A DNA stretch of 64,000 nucleotides, from contig JAQTZE010000006.1 of the NCBI GenBank assembly GCA_028687935.1, positions 62,001-126,000 on the forward strand. The letters are read 5' to 3'. Position numbers and translations under genes: made by a program. Each line of letters begins with the position of its first letter. Position 1 is the first letter of the stretch. Below are positions 9,341-19,179 of this stretch, piece by piece. Under the pieces are notes generated by a model. That model was not told the DNA's origin and did no database searches. It saw nothing but the letters and a program-made list of their open reading frames with translations. The DNA is from Sulfurimonas sp. Its GTDB lineage: Bacteria; Campylobacterota; Campylobacteria; Campylobacterales; Sulfurimonadaceae.

Positions 9341-10807
<1,467 letters not shown>

Positions 10808-10815
10808 CTCTTTTT

Positions 10816-10850
10816 AGGAGTTCCAAGTCTATCTTGGAATTCCTCTTTTT
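10816..10850 (+). terminator. Rho-independent terminator of guaB
   Basis: A 12-bp stem (10816-10827 with 10833-10844, one G-T pair) with a 5-base loop, followed by CTTTTTCT. It lies 8 bp after the guaB stop. Confidence 0.85.
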
Positions 10851-10949
10851 CTCTTCTCTTTTCTCTCATAAAACGCAACTCAAATAAAATTTTACTTTTC
10901 CTCATTTTATTCTATGCTATAATATATTCAAACCAAAAAGGAGTATATT

Positions 10950-11165
10950 ATGAATGTGTCCAATTATATATTTCAGTCGCCCTATCCAAGTCAAGTTCAA
11001 GTTGGCAGACCAGATACTAGCGCGATGCAAGAAGCTCAATCAAAACAAACAGCTGTGAGCACACCAAACACTTCACTCGAAAAAGCGAAAAGCGTTCAGG
11101 CGGTGCAAACGCAGGAAGTCAAGCCAAAAGTAGAGACTTCTTCTCTTTTGGATACCTACGCATAA
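10950..11165 (+). CDS. Small hydrophilic protein of unknown function (71 aa)
   Basis: A 71-residue protein rich in Gln, Ser, Thr and Val, with no cysteine or membrane segment, predicted to be largely disordered apart from the ends. It has a good ribosome-binding site (AAAAAGGAG) and a TATAAT at 10918-10923, so it is probably expressed on its own. The C terminus SSLLDTYA is reminiscent of short peptides ending in LLDxYA in relatives. I cannot assign a function. It lies 65 bp upstream of the EAL-domain gene. Confidence 0.65.
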   Translation: MNVSNYIFQSPYPSQVQVGRPDTSAMQEAQSKQTAVSTPNTSLEKAKSVQAVQTQEVKPKVETSSLLDTYA

Positions 11166-11230
11166 ATATTTAATAGTATTTGAATAAATTATACTATACA
11201 ATGGTTCACTTGAATAAAGGAAGCCGTTTG

Positions 11231-13732
11231 ATGCATGTAGATATTCACAAAGCCCATCTAAAATCATTAACACTTCTTTACATTGAGGATCACTCTTTGA
11301 CCTCTGAGTTTGTCCTTCCTCTCCTAAAAGATCTTTTCTCAAATGTCGTTTTTGCCACAAACGCAGTAGATGGACTTGAACTTTATCAGAGTAAATTTTT
11401 GGAATGTGAAAAGAGTTTTGATATTGTTCTTTGCGCAATGGATATGCAAAAAATGAATGGCTTTGAAGTAACTAAAAGAATAAAAGAGTATAAAGAAGAG
11501 CAATTGGTTTTTACCACACTACTTCGTAGAGATTCAGCTCTCTTTTCTGATGCACTCAAGGCACTTTTTCTTGAAATCGCTGAAAAAGTTATACTCTTAG
11601 ATCAAATCCAAAAAAAACAGTTTTTACTACAACAAAAAAATAATATTCTCGATGAGTATGTTTTTACAACGACTTCAGATATGAGTGGAAGAATTACTGA
11701 TATTTCCCAAGCATATTTAGATTTTACAGGCTATACAAAAGATGAAGTATTGGGTAAAAATCATAGTATCTTTCGAAACCATCATCTCAACAAAAAGGTT
11801 ATCAAAAATCTTTGGGAAACGCTTTTAGAAGATAAAATCTGGAAAGGTGAACTAAGAAACTCAAAGAGCAGCGGTGAAGAGTATTGGATACGAACTATCA
11901 TCAAACCTCTCTACTCTGAAGAAAATATAAAAATCGGTTATTTGGCCATCAAAGAAGATATCACGACAAAAAAAAGACTCGAAGAGCTCTCTACAAAAGA
12001 TCAACTTACGATGCTGCACAATAGAAGACATTTTGAATACTTTATCAAAAAAGAGCTCAACAGATCTATTTCCCAAAAAAACACTATTGCCCTCCTCAAC
12101 ATAGAGATAGACTACTATCAAGAGTACAAAAATACGTTCGGTTATTCTAAAGCATATAAACTTCTTCTGGATGTCTCAAACTTATTAAAAACGCAGGTAC
12201 AAACGCATATCCACCATATATTTAAAATTTCTGAGCTTGAATTTGCTATCGTTATCACAAACAAAGATGATGCCTTTATCGATGCTTTTGCGCAACAACT
12301 TCTCGATGCAGTGGCAGCTCTACATCTTTGCAATCCGCAAAGTCCTATTTGTGACTCTCTCACACTCTCAATTGGCGCCGTGAATATTCATACTCAGCAC
12401 TGCACTATCACAAGCAATGATCTCTATAATGTTGCCGATACAAATCTTGCAAAAGCCCGAGAGAACGGCGGCAATACTTTTGTATCACATGTCAATGAAG
12501 AGTATATAAAAAACTTAAAAAATATCGATAATATCACCAAGCTCCCAAACAGAAGTGCATTAGTTCATGAACTCTCTTCTCTCCAAGAAGAAGCTATGCT
12601 TATTATCTTGCATATCAATCAACTCTGTTCACTCAAAGAGCTTTATGGTTTTGACTTTGCAAGTAACGTTCTTGCAACGAAAGCAAAAGAACTTCAAGAT
12701 GTTCTTGATCCAAACGAATGTGAACTCTATAACCTAAATTTACAAGAGTTTGCAATTTTAATTCATGATAAAAACATGTTTTATAAATACCTTCTTCTTT
12801 TGCAGCATTCGATTTTAATGGCAAGTGACTCCTACAAAGATACAGCGGGAGAACATTTTATCGCTGACTTCACTGCGGGGATATCCTATGGCGTCAAAGA
12901 TATCTTCAATCATGCCGATCTCAGTCTTCAAGAAGCGCTGATCTCTAAAATAAGTTATAAAGTATATAAGAATAATCAATCACAAAAGCAGCTTCAAGAG
13001 GAAAACCTCAATCGTCTGAAGGTTTACAAAAATGCACTTCATACAGGGAAAATCATTCCTTACTTTCAGCCTATTGTTGATGCAAAAGACGCTTCAATCA
13101 TAAAATATGAAGCACTTGCAAGACTTGAAACTGATAATGGAGAGATTATTTCACCTTACTATTTTCTCGATGCTGCCAAAGAAGATAAAACATTTGAATT
13201 TTTTACACGTCAGATGATGCAAAAAGTATTTAACATTTTTGCAAAAAGCGGTGTACATATCTCTATGAATCTTACTTACGGCAATATTAATTCGCCAAGT
13301 ATGGTGGAATATATTCAAAATAGACTCGATAAATATGGAGGAAAAGGAATCACATTTGAGATTTTGGAATCTGAAGATATTCAAGATTATCATGTTATCG
13401 AATCTTTTATCATTATGGTCAAAGAGTATGGATGCAAGGTCTCAATCGATGATTTTGGTTCGGGATACTCCAACTTTACCAATATGCTTAAATTTAATAT
13501 AGACTACATTAAGATTGATGGTTCCCTTATAGAGAAACTCAACTCTGATCAAAATGTTCGCAATATGGTCAGAGGTCTCCTCGTCTATGCACATAATGCC
13601 AATATGAAAGTCATCGCAGAATTTGTGAGCTCTGAGGAGCTCTCAGAAGCAGTAAAAGAACTTGGTATTGATTATATGCAAGGGTACTATTATGGCGAAC
13701 CAAAGCCACCCGAATATTACGGTTTGGCATAA
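11231..13732 (+). CDS. REC-PAS-GGDEF-EAL protein, likely c-di-GMP phosphodiesterase
   Basis: A predicted cytoplasmic protein of 833 residues. The order is receiver-like domain (1-~125), PAS/PAC (~140-255), GGDEF-like (~262-420), a second GGDEF-like stretch (~435-590) and EAL (~600-833). The receiver lacks the phospho-Asp: the aligned residue in LCAMDMQKMNG is Ala69. Both GGDEF signatures are degenerate (ISELEF and NLQEF). The EAL domain keeps YEALARL, MNLTYGN, FEILES, IDDFGSGYSN and IKIDGSL, so hydrolysis of c-di-GMP is expected. The ATG at 11231 has AAAGGAAG seven nt upstream. An RDD gene follows. Confidence 0.9.
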   Translation: MHVDIHKAHLKSLTLLYIEDHSLTSEFVLPLLKDLFSNVVFATNAVDGLELYQSKFLECEKSFDIVLCAMDMQKMNGFEVTKRIKEYKEEQLVFTTLLRRDSALFSDALKALFLEIAEKVILLDQIQKKQFLLQQKNNILDEYVFTTTSDMSGRITDISQAYLDFTGYTKDEVLGKNHSIFRNHHLNKKVIKNLWETLLEDKIWKGELRNSKSSGEEYWIRTIIKPLYSEENIKIGYLAIKEDITTKKRLEELSTKDQLTMLHNRRHFEYFIKKELNRSISQKNTIALLNIEIDYYQEYKNTFGYSKAYKLLLDVSNLLKTQVQTHIHHIFKISELEFAIVITNKDDAFIDAFAQQLLDAVAALHLCNPQSPICDSLTLSIGAVNIHTQHCTITSNDLYNVADTNLAKARENGGNTFVSHVNEEYIKNLKNIDNITKLPNRSALVHELSSLQEEAMLIILHINQLCSLKELYGFDFASNVLATKAKELQDVLDPNECELYNLNLQEFAILIHDKNMFYKYLLLLQHSILMASDSYKDTAGEHFIADFTAGISYGVKDIFNHADLSLQEALISKISYKVYKNNQSQKQLQEENLNRLKVYKNALHTGKIIPYFQPIVDAKDASIIKYEALARLETDNGEIISPYYFLDAAKEDKTFEFFTRQMMQKVFNIFAKSGVHISMNLTYGNINSPSMVEYIQNRLDKYGGKGITFEILESEDIQDYHVIESFIIMVKEYGCKVSIDDFGSGYSNFTNMLKFNIDYIKIDGSLIEKLNSDQNVRNMVRGLLVYAHNANMKVIAEFVSSEELSEAVKELGIDYMQGYYYGEPKPPEYYGLA

Positions 13733-13747
13733 ATCATGGGAAGTAAT

Positions 13748-14251
13748 ATGAATGAAGTAAGATATGCAGGTTTTTGGGTGCGTTTTATGGCATCTTTTTT
13801 GGATACTCTTTTTCTCGCCCTCCCCGTTGGGTTTGTGATCTATTTTTTGAGTGATGGTGCTTGGTTTGATTTTTCGCAATTCCAACAAAATATAGCTTAC
13901 GCAATGAGCGCAAACGCAAGCAAAGCCCTAGCCCAACAGCCACAAACATCTCTACAATGGGAGCTTTTATTTGAGATATCTGTACTCGTTGTAACAGCTG
14001 CGTTTTGGAAAAGATGGAGAGGGGCAACACCTGGAAAGAAGTTTTTTCGTATAAAAATAGTCGATGCGAAGAGCTTTAAAGATATCGATAACCGCCAAGC
14101 CATTACACGTTCACTTGGCTATATCGTCTCCACACTTCCTTTGCTTATAGGCTTTATAATAGTTGCGTTTCGAGAGGATAAACGCAGCTTGCACGATCTT
14201 TTAGCTGCAACTGCCGTCGTCTATGACAATGAGCATCCAAAGAGCGAATAA
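13748..14251 (+). CDS. RDD-family membrane protein
   Basis: A 167-residue inner-membrane protein of the RDD family. It starts with the characteristic YAGFWVRFMASFLDTLFLALPVG (Arg and Asp at the edge of helix 1). Helix 2 is near residues 80-90, followed by the conserved GATPGKKFFRIKIVD loop. A last helix (GYIVSTLPLLIGFIIVAF) ends in DKRSLHDLLAAT. Family members are poorly characterised; some are linked to ion or osmotic homeostasis. GGAAG lies 6 nt before the ATG at 13748; an ATG at 13736 would add four residues. It follows the EAL gene by 15 bp. Confidence 0.85.
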   Translation: MNEVRYAGFWVRFMASFLDTLFLALPVGFVIYFLSDGAWFDFSQFQQNIAYAMSANASKALAQQPQTSLQWELLFEISVLVVTAAFWKRWRGATPGKKFFRIKIVDAKSFKDIDNRQAITRSLGYIVSTLPLLIGFIIVAFREDKRSLHDLLAATAVVYDNEHPKSE

Positions 14252-14300
14252 GCTTCTGCTCTGGATTTATTCTGAGTACTTTTTTCCAATCAATATAATA

Positions 14301-14325
14301 ATTAAGTCATTTTCTACTAAAATAC
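14301..14325 (+). promoter_or_regulatory. Block upstream of metY shared with metX
   Basis: ATTAAGTCATTTTC followed by TA and then CTAAAATAC, 37 bp before the metY start. The metX upstream region carries the same two half-blocks with a one-base-shorter spacer (16331-16354). TAAAAT could be the -10 box and AAGTCATTTTC a -35 region or operator. The identity between two separate methionine genes points to shared regulation. Confidence 0.5.
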
Positions 14326-14362
14326 TCACATTAATTTTTATTATAATGAGATTGGAGAAAAT

Positions 14363-15628
14363 ATGGATTTACAGACTATAGCACTACACGCTGGATACGA
14401 AAAAGATTCTCAGGGAACAATGGCTGTTCCTCTTTATATGACAACGGCTTACGAGTTTCGTGATGTTGAACATGCCGCAAATCTTTTTGCCCTCAAAGAG
14501 CTTGGAAATATCTATACACGTTTGAACAATCCAACGACAGATGTCTTTGAAAAACGTTTTGCAGAACTTGAAGGCGGAGCAGCAGCAATCGCTACTTCAA
14601 GCGGGATGAGCGCTATCTTTTTTGCTATCGTAAACGCAGCGGAAGCTGGTGATAATATCGTCTGTGCAAAACAGCTATATGGCGGAACATTAACACAAAC
14701 AGGTCACACACTCAAGCGTTTTGGTATTGAAGCGAGATTTTTTGATGTGCATAAACCTGAGCAGATCGAAGCACTTATAGATGCAAAAACAAAAGTAATC
14801 TTTTTTGAGTCATTGACAAATCCAAGTATTGATGTAGCGGATATCGAAGCTATCACAACTATTGCGAATAAGCACAATATCCTCACAGTTGTAGATAATA
14901 CAGTTGCAACGCCTGTTTTATGCCGTCCTTTTGAGTTTGGCGCAGATATCTCAGTGCACAGTGCTTCAAAATATACAACAGGTCAAGGTCTTGCTATCGG
15001 CGGTATCATGGTTGAACGTAAAGGTCTTGTGGATAAACTCAAGAAGAACCCAAGATATGCACACTTTAGTGAGCCGGACGCTTCGTATCATGGTCTGGTT
15101 TACACAGATGTTCCACTTCCTCCCTATTCACTCCGTGCACGTTTAGCGCTTTTACGTGATATCGGTGCAGTATCATCTCCGTTTAACTCATGGTTATTTA
15201 TCCAAGGTATGGAGACTCTCTCGCTTCGTATGCGTGAGCACTCTAAAAATGCACAGGCACTTGCAGAGTATCTTGAGTCCCATCCAAAGGTGAAAAAAGT
15301 AAATTATCCAGGACTAAAAAGTAACTCAAACTATGCAAATGCACAAAAATACTTTGAAGGCGGAGCGTGTTCTGGATTGCTGAGTTTTGAGGTAGAGAGT
15401 CTTGAAGCAGCGACACAAATCGTAAACGCAACGAAGCTTTACTCTTTGGTTGTAAATATTGGGGATTCTAAATCTATCATCACTCACCCTGCTTCGACAA
15501 CGCATCAGCAGTTAAACGCAGAGGAACTTATCGCTTGCGGCGTTCCATCAGGGCTTATTCGTATCTCTTGCGGACTTGAGAGTGCGGCGGATCTTATTGC
15601 AGATATAAAACAGGCTCTTGAAGCCTAA
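14363..15628 (+). CDS. metY: O-acetylhomoserine sulfhydrylase (first copy)
   Basis: A 421-residue Cys/Met-metabolism PLP enzyme. It condenses O-acetylhomoserine with sulfide (or methanethiol) to form homocysteine (or methionine). The PLP lysine is in SVHSASKYTTGQG (about K203), and the family landmarks TSSGMSAIF, ESLTNPS, VVDNTVATP and [18 protein letters not shown] are all present. The 421-residue length is characteristic of MetY rather than cystathionine synthases. The product of metX, 0.75 kb downstream, is its substrate, and both carry the same upstream block. A second copy of similar length is at 31886-33151. Confidence 0.95.
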   Translation: MDLQTIALHAGYEKDSQGTMAVPLYMTTAYEFRDVEHAANLFALKELGNIYTRLNNPTTDVFEKRFAELEGGAAAIATSSGMSAIFFAIVNAAEAGDNIVCAKQLYGGTLTQTGHTLKRFGIEARFFDVHKPEQIEALIDAKTKVIFFESLTNPSIDVADIEAITTIANKHNILTVVDNTVATPVLCRPFEFGADISVHSASKYTTGQGLAIGGIMVERKGLVDKLKKNPRYAHFSEPDASYHGLVYTDVPLPPYSLRARLALLRDIGAVSSPFNSWLFIQGMETLSLRMREHSKNAQALAEYLESHPKVKKVNYPGLKSNSNYANAQKYFEGGACSGLLSFEVESLEAATQIVNATKLYSLVVNIGDSKSIITHPASTTHQQLNAEELIACGVPSGLIRISCGLESAADLIADIKQALEA

Positions 15629-15635
15629 ATTTTTT
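15611..15635 (+). terminator. Short hairpin with T-run at metY end
   Basis: A 5-bp stem AGGCT/AGCCT spans the last metY codons and is followed by AAATTTTTT. A separate perfect 11-bp inverted repeat follows at 15642-15652/15658-15668 inside the convergent gene's 3' end, but no T-run follows it on either strand. Confidence 0.4.
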
Positions 15636-16248
15636 AGTGGTCTAGCTCTTCACTCGCTGAAGAGCTAGTAGCTCCCACTTCTTCTCTTTGAGTATTTTCC
15701 ATCGCTGCGTTTTTATAAACCTCTTTGCCTAGTGCTTGGTCTTGTGCCTCTTTCGCAAGTTGTTGCTGTGCCTTCATCATCATGATACGCGCACTTGAAG
15801 CAACGGCATAATCTTGCGGGCTTGGGTTCGCAGGTGCCATCGCTGCAGCGATAACAGCCTGTGCATTTTGGATAGTCTCCTCAGACGTTTGGCCACTCTT
15901 AAAACTTATCGAGACCTCTCCACCGATAGCATACATCTTGCCATCAGGACCTTCTTGGTAACTAAAAGAAGCCCCTCCCGTAGAAGCTCCTGCACTTTGA
16001 TGTGCGGCTTCATGCGCCCGCACTTCTGTGTCTCGCGCCTGAAGTTCTTGCACCATTTGTAGCTCTTCGACAGATAGATCACCCTGAGCTTTTTTTTTCT
16101 CAGCCTCTTTGTTTTTCGGCTCTGTATCGTCTTGTGTACTCTTATTTTTATCGAAATTCTCTTCTTGATTTTTTGACGAAGCTTCTTTACTTTGTGAGAG
16201 AGAATGATAAGAACCGACAGTATACGCGCTACTCATACCTATTTGCAT
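15634..16248 (-). CDS. Putative metalloprotease, CJM1_0395/SprA-related family
   Basis: A 204-residue protein convergent with metY. The first ~60 residues are low-complexity, rich in Lys, Glu, Gln and Ser. They are followed by the conserved domain seen across Campylobacterota: DTEVRAHEAAHQSAGG-type region with HEAAH at 79-83 (HExxH, potential zinc site), then SYQEGPDGKMYAIGGEVSI, and ANPSPQDYAVASSARIM. The C terminus is Gln/Ala-rich and Ser-rich. Protease activity is only inferred from HExxH. There is no signal peptide. The start codon context is weak. Confidence 0.75.
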   Translation of the reverse strand: MQIGMSSAYTVGSYHSLSQSKEASSKNQEENFDKNKSTQDDTEPKNKEAEKKKAQGDLSVEELQMVQELQARDTEVRAHEAAHQSAGASTGGASFSYQEGPDGKMYAIGGEVSISFKSGQTSEETIQNAQAVIAAAMAPANPSPQDYAVASSARIMMMKAQQQLAKEAQDQALGKEVYKNAAMENTQREEVGATSSSASEELDH

Positions 16249-16330
16249 ACAAAGAGTATAGCACCCAACATTTGAAGCCGTGATTATAAAAAATAGTTAA
16301 CTCAGCACTTCTTTTGCAAATAAAATTACT

Positions 16331-16354
16331 ATTAAGTCATTTTCGCTAAAATAC
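16331..16354 (+). promoter_or_regulatory. Block upstream of metX shared with metY
   Basis: ATTAAGTCATTTTC, then G, then CTAAAATAC, 26 bp before the metX start. It matches the block at 14301-14325 except for the spacer. A looser version (TCATTTCATTATAAAA) precedes metE near 38870-38886. Confidence 0.5.
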
Positions 16355-16380
16355 CCTATTATTTTTAAAAGAGCTTAAAC

Positions 16381-17487
16381 TTGTCATTAAACCTACAAAC
16401 GCATACAGAACATTTTACCAATCCTCTTTACCTAGAAAGCGGTCGTATTTTAGAGCCTTACGATATCGCTTATGAGACTTACGGGACACTCAATGAGGAT
16501 AAAAGCAATGTGGTAGTAATCTGTCATGCACTCACCGGTTCACACCACTGTGCAGGCATCTATGAGGGTGAAAACAAGCCAGGTTGGTGGGATGGACTGA
16601 TCGGTCCAGGTAAAACTATTGACACCGATAAATTTTTTGTCATCTGCACAAATGTCATCGGAAGTTGCTTTGGTTCAACTGGCCCTATGAGCCCTAAAGT
16701 TCCCGCGCATGACCCGTATCGCTACAAATTTCCAGTTATTACTATCAAAGATATGGTCAAAGCGCAGCGTATTCTTTTTGACAAGCTCGACATCCATAGA
16801 GTCCATGCTATTATCGGCGGCTCAATGGGCGGTATGCAGGCACTTTTGTTTGCTATCCACTACCCAAATTTTGCGCAAAAGATCATCTCTCTTGCAGCGA
16901 CACATGCAACTCAGCCTTGGGCGATTGCGTTTAACAAGGTAGCACAAGAGGCTATTCTCAAAGATCCTGATTTCAAACAGGGCTATTATGATCCTGAACT
17001 TATCCAAGAACATGGTCTCTCAGGTATGGCAATCGGGCGTATGGCTGGGCATATTAGCTTTCTCTCTCACGAATCAATGGGGAAAAAATTTGGTCGTGAG
17101 TACAAAAAAGATGATGGACTGTATGAACTCTTTGGCAAGTTTCAAGTGGAATCTTATCTGGAGTATAACAGCTATAATTTCACCAAATGGTTTGATCCGC
17201 TGAGTTATCTCTACATCACAAAAGCAATCAATATCTTTGATCTCTCGCGTGGATTTGACTCACTCAGTGAAGCGATGAAAAAAGTTCAAGCGGAGCTGCA
17301 TCTTATCAGTTTTAAAAACGATATGCTCTTTAAAAACTTTGAGATGAAAGAGATCTCTGACGTGCTCGATGCCATAGGCAATAAACATCACAGCTATATC
17401 GATATAGAGAGTGACTACGGTCATGATGCGTTTTTGGTCGAGCTTGATAAATTTGACACATATATAAAGGATGTTTTACATGGCTAA
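16381..17487 (+). CDS. metX: Homoserine O-acetyltransferase
   Basis: A 368-residue alpha/beta-hydrolase that transfers acetyl from acetyl-CoA to homoserine, feeding MetY. The nucleophile elbow IIGGSMGGMQ puts the catalytic Ser at about 148. The Asp and His are supplied by the C-terminal region ending SDYGHDAFLVE. The oxyanion-hole motif ALTGSHHCAG and the GPGKTIDTDKFF stretch are typical. The start is TTG at 16381, a few bases after AAGAG. The last bases overlap xseB by 8 bp, so the two are probably coupled. A succinyltransferase role cannot be fully excluded. Confidence 0.95.
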   Translation: MSLNLQTHTEHFTNPLYLESGRILEPYDIAYETYGTLNEDKSNVVVICHALTGSHHCAGIYEGENKPGWWDGLIGPGKTIDTDKFFVICTNVIGSCFGSTGPMSPKVPAHDPYRYKFPVITIKDMVKAQRILFDKLDIHRVHAIIGGSMGGMQALLFAIHYPNFAQKIISLAATHATQPWAIAFNKVAQEAILKDPDFKQGYYDPELIQEHGLSGMAIGRMAGHISFLSHESMGKKFGREYKKDDGLYELFGKFQVESYLEYNSYNFTKWFDPLSYLYITKAINIFDLSRGFDSLSEAMKKVQAELHLISFKNDMLFKNFEMKEISDVLDAIGNKHHSYIDIESDYGHDAFLVELDKFDTYIKDVLHG

Positions 17488-17683
17488 GAAAGAAGAAGCA
17501 ACTGTAGGTTTTGAGACAAAACTCCAAAGTGCAAAAGAGACCTTAGAGATACTTATGAATCAAGATATCACTTTAGAAGAGAGTGTAAAGGCCTATGAAA
17601 AAGGGATGAAAGAGCTTCAAGATGCACAAAAGATGCTCCAAGATGCACAGATAAAAATCCAAGAGATAAAAGCATCTTCATGA
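17480..17683 (+). CDS. xseB: Exodeoxyribonuclease VII small subunit
   Basis: A 67-residue all-helical protein with the family pattern FETKLQSAKETLEILMNQDITLEESVKAYEKG-type helices (residues ~8-40), followed by a Gln/Asp-rich helix. Several copies associate with XseA (not in this window) to degrade single-stranded DNA. I chose the ATG at 17480, nine nt after AAAGG. An ATG at 17471 touches that site. The gene overlaps metX by 8 bp and the next gene by 4 bp, forming one unit. Confidence 0.9.
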   Translation: MAKKEEATVGFETKLQSAKETLEILMNQDITLEESVKAYEKGMKELQDAQKMLQDAQIKIQEIKASS

Positions 17684-18471
17684 GAGCCGCCGTACTTCAA
17701 CTCAGTGCGCAGGGTCTCAGTAGCACAAAACTCTACAACTATATCCGCGTAGCAAATACAAAAGGGATCAAAGTCCTGCTTTTGGGTGAATATATTCTCA
17801 ATCCTTTTTTTAAAGAACTCGAAGGGATGTCTATCTCTATGATACAAGAGCAGGCAAATCAACAGATAAAAATACTCAAAGAACTCTCCACAAGCTACAA
17901 TATGACAATCGTTGCACCGCTTGTGCTTGTCAAAGGGAAAAAAGTCTATAAAACTATCGCTAAATTTGCTCCAAATTCTACTTCATACTATAGACAGCAG
18001 CTCCTTATCAACTATGCACACTGGAATGAAGAGAAGTTTTTTGCCAACGAAGTAAAAACACTCGAAGCCCCACTTATCTTTAATGTTGATGGTTTTAAAT
18101 TTGCCATCATGAGCGGATATGAGCTCCATTTTGATGAGCTTTGGAGTGAGATAAAAACCAAAAATGTAGACTGCGTTTTACTTCCAAGCGTCTCGACTTT
18201 TGAATCGTATGAACGCTGGAAAAACCTTATTCTCTCCCGTGCTTTTACCCATAACTGCTATGTTTTGCGTGCAAACCGTATAGGTGAATATCAGGACAAA
18301 GAGTTTACATGGAAGTTTTATGGTGATTCGCTTTTAGCCTCTCCAAATGGAGAGATGCTCGAACATCTAGGCAATAAAGAAGAGCTTATGATAGTTGATA
18401 TGAGCCACGCTGAAGTGATCCATGCACGCAGAATTTGGGGTTTTAGAGAGATGATAAATAAGAGATTGTGA
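17680..18471 (+). CDS. Nitrilase-superfamily homologue lacking catalytic Lys and Cys
   Basis: A 263-residue protein with the carbon-nitrogen hydrolase fold: VLQLSAQG at the start, VLLLGEYILNPFF around the first catalytic Glu (E37), and a C-terminal CVLLPSVSTF, NCYVLRANRIG, GDSLLASPNGE. The other two catalytic positions appear lost. YRQQLLIN has Gln106 where YRK is expected. IMSGYELHFDE has Gly146 where the nucleophilic Cys precedes Y-E. The reading frame is intact and well spaced, so it is probably a conserved binding or scaffold protein, not an amidase. It overlaps xseB by ATGA. Confidence 0.8.
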   Translation: MRAAVLQLSAQGLSSTKLYNYIRVANTKGIKVLLLGEYILNPFFKELEGMSISMIQEQANQQIKILKELSTSYNMTIVAPLVLVKGKKVYKTIAKFAPNSTSYYRQQLLINYAHWNEEKFFANEVKTLEAPLIFNVDGFKFAIMSGYELHFDELWSEIKTKNVDCVLLPSVSTFESYERWKNLILSRAFTHNCYVLRANRIGEYQDKEFTWKFYGDSLLASPNGEMLEHLGNKEELMIVDMSHAEVIHARRIWGFREMINKRL

Positions 18472-18505
18472 TATAATCACTTTTTCTTGATATAAGGAGT
18501 GAATC

Positions 18506-19177
18506 ATGATGCACTATTTTCACAGACAAGTACAACTATGGGGAGAAGAGACGCAAGCGCTTCTTCAAAGTAAAAGAATAGCTGTTATAGGCTCTGGCGG
18601 CCTTGGAAGCTCTCTTGCGTTTGCGCTTGGAGCAAGTGGTATCGGTGAGATACACATGATAGACTTTGATGAAGTCAGCCTACACAACATCCACAGACAA
18701 ATCGCTTTTAAAAGCGGTGATGAGGGAAAAAACAAGGCCGTCATAAACGCAAGCATTATCGAGCAGAGATGCCCTTTTGTCAAAGCAACTGCTCATGAGT
18801 GCAACTTTGAAGAGTGGTGCAAAAAAGGCATCGAGGTAGATTTGATTCTCGATGCAACAGACAATCTTCCTACTCGCGCGGAGATAAACAGCTATGCAAA
18901 GAGCAAAAATCTTCCATGGATATATGGAAGCGTTGAGGCTTTTCACGGGCAAGTTGCGTTTATAGAGGAGTCCTCTTTTTCGGATGCTTTTAAAATATTG
19001 CAAATAAAACCCGCAGGAATCGCGGCACCTATTGTGATGCATATTGCTTCACTTCAGGCGAATCTTGCCCTACGCTATCTTGCAGGTCTCAGTGTCAAAA
19101 AAGATCTGCTTTACTATCTTTTCTTTAGCAACGACGGTGAACTTATCACACAAAAGTTCTCTCTGCCAAAGGCGTAA
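18506..19177 (+). CDS. ThiF/MoeB/HesA-family adenylyltransferase-like protein
   Basis: A 223-residue Rossmann protein related to E1-like enzymes that adenylate the C terminus of ThiS/MoaD. The nucleotide loop VIGSGGLGSS is at 28-36. DFDEVSLHNIHRQIAF and LDATDNLPTRAEIN are the usual ATP- and partner-contacting stretches, and a later AGIAAPIVMHIASLQANLALRYL matches the family end. The CxxC zinc pairs of MoeB/ThiF are absent, and no obvious catalytic Cys follows the GxxxGxxA region. Start ATG-ATG at 18506 has AAGGAG upstream. Its substrate carrier is not in the window. Lies 34 bp after the nitrilase-like gene. Confidence 0.8.
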   Translation: MMHYFHRQVQLWGEETQALLQSKRIAVIGSGGLGSSLAFALGASGIGEIHMIDFDEVSLHNIHRQIAFKSGDEGKNKAVINASIIEQRCPFVKATAHECNFEEWCKKGIEVDLILDATDNLPTRAEINSYAKSKNLPWIYGSVEAFHGQVAFIEESSFSDAFKILQIKPAGIAAPIVMHIASLQANLALRYLAGLSVKKDLLYYLFFSNDGELITQKFSLPKA

Positions 19178-19179
19178 AA

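Noticed and set aside
15642..15668. Perfect 11-bp inverted repeat as bidirectional terminator between metY and the metalloprotease gene
   Set aside because: No T-run follows the stem on either strand, and the repeat lies in coding sequence.
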